Assembly (NCBI GenBank): GCA_949297975.1
Contig: CASFUX010000010.1
Location: 1 to 59,568, forward strand
Length of the DNA: 59,568 bases
Direction: 5' to 3'
Origin: an uncultured Bacteroidales bacterium
Lineage (GTDB): Bacteria > Bacteroidota > Bacteroidia > Bacteroidales > Paludibacteraceae
In this document: in pieces, positions 33,837 through 42,808 of the stretch
How positions within the stretch are numbered: the stretch's first letter is position 1
Layout: the number at the start of each line of letters is the position of its first letter
The notes under the pieces: generated by a model
Database searches by the model: none
The model's input: the letters and a program-made list of their open reading frames with translations, nothing else
What the model was told of the DNA's origin: nothing
Program-made: the position numbers and the translations under genes

Positions 33837-35996
33837 ATGAAGAAGATTTATTTAGCTTTGGCTTTAATGTTGGGTGTCTTTACCGTCCGGGCAGCTTACG
33901 ATAACTTTTATCTTGTCGGTGGAGCAACCATTATGGGATGGACTGACAGTAAACCTTGCGACATGGAAAAAACGGATACGGGGTTTACTTGGACAGGGAA
34001 TTTATACAATACGAATGAAAACCCATCAAAAAATAATGATAATGAACTGAAATTCCTTAGTGCAACAGGAAGTTATGATAATTCGATTATTTTCACAGAA
34101 AACGATCTGGCTTTTGAATTAGGGAAAGAATACAAGTTGATGAAGGCACAGGCAGGTGTGGATAATAAACTTAAAATAACAGAAAGTGGCGTCTACAAGG
34201 TGGATGTGAAAGTCAATCCGGAAGATGACAATGACCTGTCCGTTACGATTACAAAAGCGGATATGTTTACCGAACTTTACTTGGTAGGCAACGCAGCTGA
34301 TTGTGGTTTCGATACAGGGAAAGCCATTCAAATGACGGGAGAAGCCGGCATTTTCACTTGGGAAGGACATTTGACGGGCAAAGCCGAGGGTGCTGATAAT
34401 CCCCGTTTCAAATTCTTAGTGAAAAGAGACTGGCATCCGTCTATTACGTGTGATGTTTCGAGCGATGTGCATAAAGAGGTGGCATTGGATGCAGAAACGG
34501 ATTTGGTTCTACGCCCGAATGACCATACGGGAAACGATTTGGCATTCCAAGTAGCAGCAAGCGGAGAATATCGTATTACTGTGGATTTGAATACCTATAA
34601 GATGACGGTTAGCGCGTTAGGTGAGATAGACGTGCCGACTGAGCCGGAGGATAAAAGCAAATTGTTCATTATCGGCTCGGCTCCTTGGGGAGAAGGTGCC
34701 GGTTGGGATCATGGCAAAGGGCTGCCTTTGGCAAAGCAGGAAGAAGGGGTATTCACGTTGACTTGCAACCTTTATGCCAATGGTCAGTTTAAGTTTACCA
34801 ATAGCACTGCCAGTACAGCAGGCATGGACAATCAAAATGTAGTGGCGGCTGCCAACGATCAGGATATTACCAATGGCGGAACCTATGATTTGGTATATCG
34901 CCCTCTCCAATCTTCGCCGAATGATTATAAATTCAAACCGAGCAAGTCAGCACGATATACGTTAACGGTGGATTTGAATAACATGAAGATGAGCGTGAAA
35001 GAAGAAGGCGAGGTTATGGTATCGACCGTGGATAAAACGCAGTTGTTTTTGCAGGGAACGGCCTTTGTTGCAGACGAAAGTATTTCAATGAAAAATGTAT
35101 CGGAGAATGTATTCTTCTGGCAAGGAGAATTGCAAGTTGGCAGTTTTGCGTTTTTGAACAAACAGGCGGAAGGGGAAGGCATTTATCCCATAGACGATAA
35201 TTTGTCTACCTCTGCCATTACAGATGCCAAGGGTGTGGAAAGATGCTTGTTTAAGGATAGCGGTCTGGCTCATTCTGCTTTTAGTGTAGAAGAAGCCGGG
35301 GAATATTCCATCGTGGTCAATCTGAATAACATGCAAATGGCAGTAGACCGTTCGGCAACAGTGTTGGCTACAGAAAAAACGCTGTATGCCATCGGTGGCT
35401 CGTTGGAAGAAAATGGGGAATGGCCCGGTGGATTTGCTAACGGTGTCGCTATGACAGAAACGGAGTCTGGCATCTGGACTTTGACAACGACCTTGTATAC
35501 TAAAGCGGATAATGCAGAATCTGACATGAAGTTCCGTATTGCTAACGACACGTGGGATCGTTGCATCGTTTTGGCAGATGGACAAGACAGAACGTTAGCT
35601 GTAGGTACAACCTATTCGTTGGTATACCGTCCTTTGAATACCAACAACATGATTGGTGACAACAAACTGATTGTGAAAGCGACGGGGTTATATAGGTTGA
35701 CTATCGACCTGAACACGATGACATTGAAAGTAGAAAATGGTGAAGACATCGGTACTGGTATGGATGCACTCGATGCCACGCAATGCGTAGTATTGGCAGC
35801 AGACGGTGTTATCAGCGTATCATCGGCAACTACTATCCAGCAAGTGGCGGTGTATGACATTGCCGGAAAGTGTGTGAACCAGCTGGCGGGTGTTGAAGGC
35901 CGTATCGTGTTGGCGGACAACTTGGCCGATGGGCTTTACATCGTGAAGTTGCGGGTTAACGGTGAAGAAACCACCCGGAAAGTAGTGGTCAAGTAA
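33837..35996 (+). CDS. SusE/F-like secreted glycan-binding protein, five modules, T9SS tag
   Basis: Signal peptide (1-19, ending VRAAY) then five tandem SusE/F-like modules starting FYLVGGATIMGW, LYLVGNAADCGF, LFIIGSAPWGEG, LFLQGTAFVADE and LYAIGGSLEENG, each closing with a VDLN or VNLN strand. The T9SS sorting domain (about 645-719) ends GLYIVKLRVNGEETTRK. The frame is open to 33768, but the ATG at 33837 opens the signal peptide (MKKIYLALALMLG). Module 2 carries WHPSITCDV. The last two modules and the tail match those of the next gene, so the two are duplicates at the 3' end. At 719 residues it is long for SusE/F. It is a non-catalytic surface or secreted binder. Confidence 0.82.
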   Translation: MKKIYLALALMLGVFTVRAAYDNFYLVGGATIMGWTDSKPCDMEKTDTGFTWTGNLYNTNENPSKNNDNELKFLSATGSYDNSIIFTENDLAFELGKEYKLMKAQAGVDNKLKITESGVYKVDVKVNPEDDNDLSVTITKADMFTELYLVGNAADCGFDTGKAIQMTGEAGIFTWEGHLTGKAEGADNPRFKFLVKRDWHPSITCDVSSDVHKEVALDAETDLVLRPNDHTGNDLAFQVAASGEYRITVDLNTYKMTVSALGEIDVPTEPEDKSKLFIIGSAPWGEGAGWDHGKGLPLAKQEEGVFTLTCNLYANGQFKFTNSTASTAGMDNQNVVAAANDQDITNGGTYDLVYRPLQSSPNDYKFKPSKSARYTLTVDLNNMKMSVKEEGEVMVSTVDKTQLFLQGTAFVADESISMKNVSENVFFWQGELQVGSFAFLNKQAEGEGIYPIDDNLSTSAITDAKGVERCLFKDSGLAHSAFSVEEAGEYSIVVNLNNMQMAVDRSATVLATEKTLYAIGGSLEENGEWPGGFANGVAMTETESGIWTLTTTLYTKADNAESDMKFRIANDTWDRCIVLADGQDRTLAVGTTYSLVYRPLNTNNMIGDNKLIVKATGLYRLTIDLNTMTLKVENGEDIGTGMDALDATQCVVLAADGVISVSSATTIQQVAVYDIAGKCVNQLAGVEGRIVLADNLADGLYIVKLRVNGEETTRKVVVK

Positions 35997-36007
35997 GATG
36001 AAAAAAG

Positions 36008-36055
36008 GAGAGGTGGCGGGCGGTACGTTTTATCGTCTGTCGCCTTTCAGTCTTT
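36008..36055 (+). terminator. Hairpin between SusE/F-like genes
   Basis: Bases 36008-36022 pair without a gap to 36034-36048 (15 pairs, five of them G-U) around an 11-base loop, followed by a short T-rich tract. The left arm (GAGAGGTGGCGGGCG) matches the theme of the hairpin at 33,762. Terminator or attenuator. Confidence 0.55.
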
Positions 36056-36096
36056 ATAAATTAATCAAAAGTCAAACATCAATTAATTACAAAATC

Positions 36097-37503
36097 ATGA
36101 AGAAAATTTATTTGTTCTTGTTAAGCACCTTGTGTGCTTTTAGCTCGTTTGCTGCTATTGAGGGAGTAGAGAAATTGTATGTTGTTGGTAATGCCACCCC
36201 TGCTGGTTGGGATCAGGGTACGGCTGGCAGCACGCAGGAAATGGTCTATCAAGACGGAAAATGGGTGTGGTTTGGAAATTTGACAGCCAATGGTGAGTTT
36301 AAGTTTTTGGTGAATGATACAAAATGGGAAAATTTCATATCCACCGATTGTGCTGAAACTGCCACTGGCAATACGACCATTACCATAGGTGAGGCTTGTA
36401 AACTGTATCATTATCCTGGAACAGCCCCTAAGGATTATAAGTTCATTGCTCCTGCTACAGGTGAATATACCATCACCCTTGATTTGGTGGCCGAAACCAT
36501 GGTCGTGACGGAAGGTGGTGAAGTTGTTGAACCAGCAAAACCCGATGTGACCACCTTGTTTCTCATGGGTGATGCCACAACGGCAGGTACGGATGCTACG
36601 AAGGCTATTGAAATGAAAGGGGTAGGCGAAGGTCGCTTTATTTGGACTGGCAGTCTTAACGTTGGTTCGTTCTTCTTTACGAACAAGCAGGAAACCGGAT
36701 ACAATATTAATCCGGTAGCAGGCCATTCCACGAGTGAATTTACCGAAACAAAAGGCGTGGAATGCGGCTTGACTTTTAAGGTAACGGATAATACATTTGC
36801 TGTGGCCGAGGCCGATGAGTACACCATCACAGTAAACCTTAACACCCTTCAAATGGCGATAGACCCATCCATCCTCGCGGCAGGAGAACTGAATGTGATA
36901 GGCGGTGCCTTGGAAACCGATGGTAATTGGGGCGACGGTTATCCGAACGATCCGATGACGGCTGTGGAAGGCCAGCCGGGTGTGTTTACTTGGACGGACA
37001 GCTTGTACACGAAGGATGGTGGTGCGGAATTGAAGTTCCGTATCGGGAAGGATTGGGAACGTAACTTTGTGTTGGCTTCGGATGCTGACAAGTTCATTGC
37101 CCCGGAATATGGCAAAACATACAATCTGTTCTTTAGGTCGATGAATAATAATACGATTGTCGGTGACAACAAATTCTTGGTAACGACTGCGGGCAAGTAT
37201 AAATTTACCATCGACTTGAATGAATTGACCGTGAAAGTAGAAGATGGCAATGACATCGGAACTGGTATTGCTTCTCTCGATGCGGCACACTGCGTGGTAC
37301 TGGCAGCAGACGGTGCCATCAGCGTGTCATCGGTTGCGGCTATCCAGCAGGCAGCGGTGTATGACATTGCCGGGAAATGCGTGAATCGGTTGGCCGGTAT
37401 CGAAGGCCGTACCGTATTGGCCGACAATTTGGCTGATGGCCTTTACATCGTGAAATTGTGGATGAATGGCGAAGAAACCACCCGGAAAGTGATGGTAAAA
37501 TAA
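36097..37503 (+). CDS. SusE/F-like secreted glycan-binding protein, three modules, T9SS tag
   Basis: Shortened paralogue of the five-module protein upstream. Signal peptide MKKIYLFLLSTLCAF (to about residue 20), three SusE/F-like modules starting LYVVGNATPAGW, LFLMGDATTAGT and LNVIGGALETDG, and a T9SS sorting domain nearly identical to that of the upstream gene (VYDIAGKCVN ... GLYIVKLWMNGEETTRK). Modules 2 and 3 match modules 4 and 5 of the neighbour one to one. The frame opens at 35998, two bases after the neighbour's stop, but the signal peptide at 36097 sets the start. No catalytic motif. Confidence 0.82.
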   Translation: MKKIYLFLLSTLCAFSSFAAIEGVEKLYVVGNATPAGWDQGTAGSTQEMVYQDGKWVWFGNLTANGEFKFLVNDTKWENFISTDCAETATGNTTITIGEACKLYHYPGTAPKDYKFIAPATGEYTITLDLVAETMVVTEGGEVVEPAKPDVTTLFLMGDATTAGTDATKAIEMKGVGEGRFIWTGSLNVGSFFFTNKQETGYNINPVAGHSTSEFTETKGVECGLTFKVTDNTFAVAEADEYTITVNLNTLQMAIDPSILAAGELNVIGGALETDGNWGDGYPNDPMTAVEGQPGVFTWTDSLYTKDGGAELKFRIGKDWERNFVLASDADKFIAPEYGKTYNLFFRSMNNNTIVGDNKFLVTTAGKYKFTIDLNELTVKVEDGNDIGTGIASLDAAHCVVLAADGAISVSSVAAIQQAAVYDIAGKCVNRLAGIEGRTVLADNLADGLYIVKLWMNGEETTRKVMVK

Positions 37504-37543
37504 GTAAGTCGGACAAGTTTGTTTGAAGAATAAAATGAATATC

Positions 37544-37626
37544 AATACCTGCCTCGCATGTGCATGAAGATGAAGCCGGGTTCGTTCCCCATATTCTTGT
37601 GCCGTGCGGGGCAGGTGTTGTTGTTT
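37544..37626 (+). terminator. Long G-U-rich hairpin with T-rich tail
   Basis: AATACCTGCCTCGCATG (from 37544) pairs with a right arm running from about 37593 to 37618 (core TGCGGGGCAGGTGTT), several contacts being G-U. T-rich DNA follows (TTGTTGTTTT). It probably terminates or attenuates transcription before the GH92 gene. Confidence 0.55.
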
Positions 37627-37661
37627 TAAGAACAGAAATAATCATCAAAAAAAGGAAGAAC

Positions 37662-40600
37662 ATGAAAAATATTTTGACAAGCCTTTGTTTCTTGTTATTG
37701 GCTTATGCGGCTTCATGGGCGCAGTATGACGTGCTTTATCTTACGGGTAATGCCACTTCAGTGGGGTGGAACTGCGATAACCCCATCGAGATGCAGAAAG
37801 AAGCGGACGGCACATTTACTTGGACAGGTGAATTGAAAGACTACAGCATGGATCAGGCACGCTTCAAATTCCTGCCTCAGAAGGGCTGGCATCCGTCGTG
37901 GACATGCAATATCAATACGGACGGGGTGCAGCACCAGATTATCGAATCGGGCAAAACCTATACGCTTTATGAGCGGAAAGGTGAAACCGACGGGGCGGAC
38001 AATGCTTTCCAGGTACCGGCGAGCGGCATCTATTCAATCAAGGTGGATATGGATGCCAAGACGATGGTTTGTACATTGGAGGAAGCGGCTCCGGCACGCG
38101 AGAATTGGGAATATGTGATGCCTGACCTCGGTGCGACGAACAACGGTAATGTATTCCCCGGCGTGTGCGTGCCTTTTGGCATGGTGAAACTGGGAGCTGA
38201 CTGTGGCGACTTGGGCAACAATTCCGGTTGGGGTGATGGTGGCGACATCAAAGGCTTCAGCCATGTGCACGTAAGCGGTACGGGTGGAGGCCCGAAATAC
38301 GGCAACATTCTGTTCCAACCGGTAACGGGCAATGTGGATTTGAGCAACTATGGTTCTGAGCGTGAAAACGAACATTTTGCCTTGGGATTGTACGAGGTAG
38401 GATTGAAGAAATACGATATCGATGTGCGCCTTACGGCTTCACGTAAGGTGGGTTTCCATGAATATACGTTCCCAGCTGCTTCCACGGCGGGTGTGCTTAT
38501 CGATGCGGGAAGCCATTTGCGGATATCTTGGGACCCGAACCACAGCGAATCGCAACGTCTCGTGGCTTCGGGCGTGAAAGTGCTTTCCAATAAGTCCATA
38601 GAAGGTTATTCCACCGTGGAAGGCGGATGGAACTTCGGTGGGCCTTACACGGTATATTTTTATGCCGAGTTCGACACGGAAGCGACTTCGGTTGAGACGT
38701 GGAAAGGCGCGACCCTCTCATCTGAACAGGAAGTGAATGCAACAGGCACGGAAAAGAGTGGTGCTTTGTTCCATTTCGATACGACCGATGGTCAGCAGAT
38801 CAAGGCCAAAGTCGGCATCTCCTTTATCAGCACCGAACAAGCCAAAGCCAATTTTAACGAATTGACCACATGGAACTTCGACGAAGTGCGCAACGCAGCT
38901 TTGGACGAATGGAAACCGTTGCTTAACACAGTACAGGTAGAAGGCCCGGAAGGGTACAAGACAATATTCTATTCGGCACTCCACCATGCGTTCCTTGCTC
39001 CGACCGACCGCACGGGCGAAAACCCGTTGTGGACTTCGTCCGAACCGTATTATGATGACTATTACACGTTGTGGGACACGTTCCGTGCCACGCATCCGCT
39101 CTTTACGCTGCTTGCCCCGTCGCGCCAAGTGGACATGGTGCGTTCGTTGATAGATATTTATGAGCATGAGGGCTACATGCCCGATGGACGTAGTGGAAAC
39201 TACAACGGGCAAGTGCAGTCGGGTAGCAACAGTGATGTGTTGATTGCTGATGCATATGTGAAAGGCCTTACCGGCATAGATTACGAAAAGGCGTTTGAAG
39301 CCATGAAGCAGAATGCGGAAGTGGAACCGGAAGATGCCCGCAAGGAGGGACGTGGCGGCATTGACGAGTATAAAGAAAAAGGATATATATCGTTGGCTCA
39401 CGAACGTTCCGGTTCGCGTACCTATGAATATGCTTACAATGACTATTGCCTGGCTACGGTAGCCAAAGGTTTGAACAAGGAAGCGGATTATGAAAAGTAC
39501 CTCGGACGCTCCAACAACTGGAAAAACTTGTGGAATGACCAAGTGGAAAGCTTAGGCTTTACCGGTTTCATGTGGCCGCGTTATGAAAACGGCGATTGGG
39601 TGAATTGGAAAGAGTGGGGCATGTTCAACGATGGCGGCTGGGAAGGCGTGACGTACGAATCATATTCGTGGGAAATGTCGTTCTACGTGCCGCATGATAT
39701 GGCGGGTTTGATTGCCCGTTGTGGTGGTAAGGACATGTTCACTAAGCGGTTGGACAAGTATTTTACCTATACGGATCAGTTTGATCAGGGCTCGCATATT
39801 GGGCTGTTCTATGTGGCCAACGAGCCAGGTTTTCTTACGCCTTGCTTGTATAACTACGTGAACTTGCCCGAAAAGACGGCTGAAATCACCCGTAAGGTGT
39901 TGCGTGAACGCTATCAACCGGCTCAGGGCGGGCTTCCGGGCAACGATGATTCTGGTTCCATGTCAGCTTGGTTTGCTTTCCATGCCATGGGCTTCTATCC
40001 GAATGCGGGGCAGAACGTGTATCTCATCTCCAGTCCGGTATTTACCAAGACTGTGATGAACTTGGCTGATGGCAAGACGTTTGAAATATCGGCATCAGAA
40101 GCAAATGATGTGAACATCTACATCCAGTCGGCCACGCTCAATGGCGAACCGCTTACCCGTTGCTGGCTGAAGCATGAAGAGATTGTGAATGGCGGAAAGC
40201 TGGAACTGATCATGGGGCCGACACCTTCCGATTGGGCACACGATGGCGAATTACCTCCTTCGTCGCCCGTGGGCATTGACGAGTTGACACCGGAAATCCA
40301 GTCGCCTGCTGCACGCATCCATTCTTATAGTGCGCAGGTAGGTGAAAACGAAGCGGCCTATATCCTCCTTGCCAGTCCGTCCGAACGCAAGAAATGGTGC
40401 GACAATAAGAGCGCGCAGCCTTGGGTTATCTTTGAATTGGCGGATACGTATGTGCTGGATCGCTTTACCTTTCGCGATTCGCAAACGGTGGAAGGCAATA
40501 ACAACGTGAACAATTACACCATCTCGGTCAGCATGACAGGCAATGACGATGACTGGACGGAAGTGGTGAACCGTACAGGGGCGGAAAAGCTGACTTTCAA

Positions 40601-41429
40601 GGACGACCGTCTGGATGATCCGGTAGAAGCCCGTTTCGTGAAGTTCAGCATGGACATGCCGAATGGTGAGAATGCCGTGCGCATCTATGGTTTTGACATG
40701 TATGGCAAGTTGAAGGAACGTACCGATCGGGGTGGTCTGGTCAGTGTGGGCAAGACGGTGCTGAAGCATACCGGTGGCAATTCGTATTACCGCCACCCGG
40801 CTCACACGTTTGATGGGTACACGGATGCTAACACAGAGTATCAATGGCATTTTGGCAAGAATATAGCCAATCGTCATGCTATCATTCTTGATTTGGAAGA
40901 TGTGTACGATGTGACTTCGTTTAAGGTATATGATGACAGCAGCATCACGGGGTATAATGTGTATTTATCTACGGAAGCCCCAGACTTGGACAAGATGAAC
41001 AACGATGGTGACTCCAATACATGTTGGATGCAAGTGGTAAATGGCGAAATGAATAAAGAAGTTAAGGAAAAAGCCATCAGTCAAACTCCGGCTCGCTATG
41101 TGAAGATGGAGATCCCGAAGGAAAATGTTGATGCGGAAATGGGCAAAATAATGGAGTTTGAAGTGTATGCTGCTACGGCTCCTACGACAGGCAACAAGAT
41201 GTTATGTGCAGAAGGAACGTTGTATCCGAATCCGGTTAAGCAAGGTGAGTCATTCCTGGTGAAAGGTTCTGGTGAATTGAGTATTTATACTTTGAATGGT
41301 GTGCGGGTGTTCAATAAGGAAGTGTCCGAGGTTGAACGTGTTGCTACAGAACGGTTCGTGCCGGGAGCGTACTTGGTAAGCTTGACTTCGGAAGAAGGAC
41401 AATATCAGATGAAATTGATTGTGGAATAA
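37662..41429 (+). CDS. GH92 alpha-mannosidase with N-terminal SusF-like module, two discoidin modules and T9SS tag
   Basis: GH92 enzymes are calcium-dependent exo-alpha-mannosidases acting on 1,2-, 1,3-, 1,4- or 1,6-linked mannose. Order: signal peptide (1-20), one SusE/F-like module (about 22-145, LYLTGNATSVGW, WHPSWTCNI), the GH92 domain (about 146-860), two F5/8 type C modules (about 870-1015 and 1033-1170) and a T9SS sorting domain starting YPNP (about 1187-1255). GH92 hallmarks: VPFGMVKLGADCGD, GFSHVHVSGTG, WDTFRATHPL, FYVANEPGFLTPCLYNYV and NDDSGSMSAWFAFHAMGFYP (Asp762-Asp763). The ATG at 37662 follows an AAAGGAAG ribosome site. At 1255 residues it is much longer than the usual 750 because of the binding modules. 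It probably removes alpha-mannose side chains at the surface. Confidence 0.93.
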   Translation: MKNILTSLCFLLLAYAASWAQYDVLYLTGNATSVGWNCDNPIEMQKEADGTFTWTGELKDYSMDQARFKFLPQKGWHPSWTCNINTDGVQHQIIESGKTYTLYERKGETDGADNAFQVPASGIYSIKVDMDAKTMVCTLEEAAPARENWEYVMPDLGATNNGNVFPGVCVPFGMVKLGADCGDLGNNSGWGDGGDIKGFSHVHVSGTGGGPKYGNILFQPVTGNVDLSNYGSERENEHFALGLYEVGLKKYDIDVRLTASRKVGFHEYTFPAASTAGVLIDAGSHLRISWDPNHSESQRLVASGVKVLSNKSIEGYSTVEGGWNFGGPYTVYFYAEFDTEATSVETWKGATLSSEQEVNATGTEKSGALFHFDTTDGQQIKAKVGISFISTEQAKANFNELTTWNFDEVRNAALDEWKPLLNTVQVEGPEGYKTIFYSALHHAFLAPTDRTGENPLWTSSEPYYDDYYTLWDTFRATHPLFTLLAPSRQVDMVRSLIDIYEHEGYMPDGRSGNYNGQVQSGSNSDVLIADAYVKGLTGIDYEKAFEAMKQNAEVEPEDARKEGRGGIDEYKEKGYISLAHERSGSRTYEYAYNDYCLATVAKGLNKEADYEKYLGRSNNWKNLWNDQVESLGFTGFMWPRYENGDWVNWKEWGMFNDGGWEGVTYESYSWEMSFYVPHDMAGLIARCGGKDMFTKRLDKYFTYTDQFDQGSHIGLFYVANEPGFLTPCLYNYVNLPEKTAEITRKVLRERYQPAQGGLPGNDDSGSMSAWFAFHAMGFYPNAGQNVYLISSPVFTKTVMNLADGKTFEISASEANDVNIYIQSATLNGEPLTRCWLKHEEIVNGGKLELIMGPTPSDWAHDGELPPSSPVGIDELTPEIQSPAARIHSYSAQVGENEAAYILLASPSERKKWCDNKSAQPWVIFELADTYVLDRFTFRDSQTVEGNNNVNNYTISVSMTGNDDDWTEVVNRTGAEKLTFKDDRLDDPVEARFVKFSMDMPNGENAVRIYGFDMYGKLKERTDRGGLVSVGKTVLKHTGGNSYYRHPAHTFDGYTDANTEYQWHFGKNIANRHAIILDLEDVYDVTSFKVYDDSSITGYNVYLSTEAPDLDKMNNDGDSNTCWMQVVNGEMNKEVKEKAISQTPARYVKMEIPKENVDAEMGKIMEFEVYAATAPTTGNKMLCAEGTLYPNPVKQGESFLVKGSGELSIYTLNGVRVFNKEVSEVERVATERFVPGAYLVSLTSEEGQYQMKLIVE

Positions 41430-41495
41430 TAAAGAAGGTTTCGCATGACACTTTGCCTTTTTAAGTAGATGTATCGTGTGAGTATGTTTGGGAGG

Positions 41496-41556
41496 AAACG
41501 TCTGTACGAATGTCTGAAAGCAAAAGGAACTTTCTCCCGTTCGTACAGACGTTTTT
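41496..41556 (+). terminator. Perfect 15-bp stem terminator after the GH92 gene
   Basis: AAACGTCTGTACGAA (41496-41510) pairs perfectly with 41540-41554 and runs into T residues to 41556. An inner stem GAAAG/CTTTC (41516-41520, 41530-41534) extends it, and GGGAG at 41490 could instead pair with CTCCC at 41534. Confidence 0.7.
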
Positions 41557-41582
41557 GGTTGAAAAATAAATACATATATTTG
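41554..41582 (+). promoter_or_regulatory. Bacteroidetes-type promoter directly ahead of the second GH76 gene
   Basis: TTTG (41554-41557) and TATATTTG (41575-41582), a full match to TAnnTTTG, are 17 bp apart, near the usual 19. The predicted start of transcription is within about three bases of the ATG at 41587, so the mRNA would be nearly leaderless. The -33 box overlaps the upstream terminator stem. Confidence 0.45.
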
Positions 41583-41586
41583 CAAC

Positions 41587-42777
41587 ATGAAACAGACATT
41601 TATCTATTTAATGGCTGCCCTTCCGTTTGCTTTTGCCGGATGTGTGGGGCAGTTGGAGAAGCAGGAGTATCTGCAACTGGCCGATGCCACCTGGAATGCG
41701 GTGTATGAGCACTACTCGGTGTCGGGCACGCCTCTTTTGCGCGAAACGTACCCGTTTGACGAGGGGCACAAGGCGACTTATTTGGACAATGAGGAGCAGA
41801 TGAACCAGAAGAATCCGTATTCCTATCTGTGGCCTTATTCGGGAAGCCTGTCGGCAGTGACGGCCTTATATGAGGCAAGTGGCGATGAGCGGTATCTGAA
41901 CTTGTTGGAAGAAAAGGTGCTGCCTGGGTTGCGGGAGTATTACGACACCCGCCGTGAGCCGGCAGCCTATGCTTCGTATATCAGCAGTGCCCCGTTGTCA
42001 GACCGTTTTTATGATGACAATGTGTGGCTGGGGTTGGATTTCACCGATTTGTACCTGCTTACGAAGGAGCAGGCTTACTTGGACAATGCCTTGGAGATAT
42101 GGAAGTTCATCGAGAGCGGGACGGATACCGTGCTCGGAGGGGGCATTTACTGGTGCGAGCAACGCAAGATAAGCAAGAACACGTGTTCGAACGCTCCCGG
42201 TGCCGTGTATGCGTTGAAACTGTACGAGGCTACGGGCGATACGGCCTATATGCAACAGGGTACGCGCTTGTATGAATGGACGAAAACCACGTTGCAGGAC
42301 AAGAGCGATTACCTGTATTTCGACAATAAAAACCTGAACGGCCACATCGGACGTGCCAAGTTTGCCTACAACAGCGGGCAGATGATGCAGGCCGCTGCCT
42401 TGTTGTACAAATGCACGGGCAATGCCGCTTATCTGACGGATGCGCAGCAGATAGCCAAGTCGGCCTATGGCTTCTTCTTCCATGATTTCAAGCCTTCGCA
42501 CGATGTGGAGTCGTTCCGTTTGCTGAACGAAGGCAATGTGTGGTTCACCGGTATCATGCTTCGTGGTTTTGTGGAATTGTACGGGCAGGACGGTGACGCA
42601 ACGTATATGGATGCGTTCCGGGCGAATTTGGACTATGCGTGGGAGCACATGCGTGATGCCTCGACCGGGCTGTTCAACAGCGATTGGAGCGGTGCGAAGC
42701 AGGACGATTCGAAGTGGCTGCTTACCCAGTTTGCCATGGTGGAGATGTATGCCCGCATGGCGGCTGTGAAGGAATGA
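41587..42777 (+). CDS. GH76 family alpha-1,6-mannanase, second copy, lipoprotein
   Basis: GH76 endo-alpha-1,6-mannanase. The acidic pair is Asp143-Asp144 in FYDDNVWLG, with GGGIYW and KNTCSNAP motifs shared with the copy at 6708. The lipobox AFAGC places Cys at residue 19, but the residues after it (VGQLEKQ) lack the acidic cluster of a surface-export signal, so a periplasm-facing lipoprotein is possible. That would fit a division of labour between a surface GH76 and a periplasmic GH76 known from other mannan loci. It has its own promoter candidate and is followed after 31 bp by the GH125 gene. No T9SS tag. Confidence 0.92.
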   Translation: MKQTFIYLMAALPFAFAGCVGQLEKQEYLQLADATWNAVYEHYSVSGTPLLRETYPFDEGHKATYLDNEEQMNQKNPYSYLWPYSGSLSAVTALYEASGDERYLNLLEEKVLPGLREYYDTRREPAAYASYISSAPLSDRFYDDNVWLGLDFTDLYLLTKEQAYLDNALEIWKFIESGTDTVLGGGIYWCEQRKISKNTCSNAPGAVYALKLYEATGDTAYMQQGTRLYEWTKTTLQDKSDYLYFDNKNLNGHIGRAKFAYNSGQMMQAAALLYKCTGNAAYLTDAQQIAKSAYGFFFHDFKPSHDVESFRLLNEGNVWFTGIMLRGFVELYGQDGDATYMDAFRANLDYAWEHMRDASTGLFNSDWSGAKQDDSKWLLTQFAMVEMYARMAAVKE

Positions 42778-42808
42778 AATTATTCAAAATAAAAACAAAA
42801 TAAAGACA

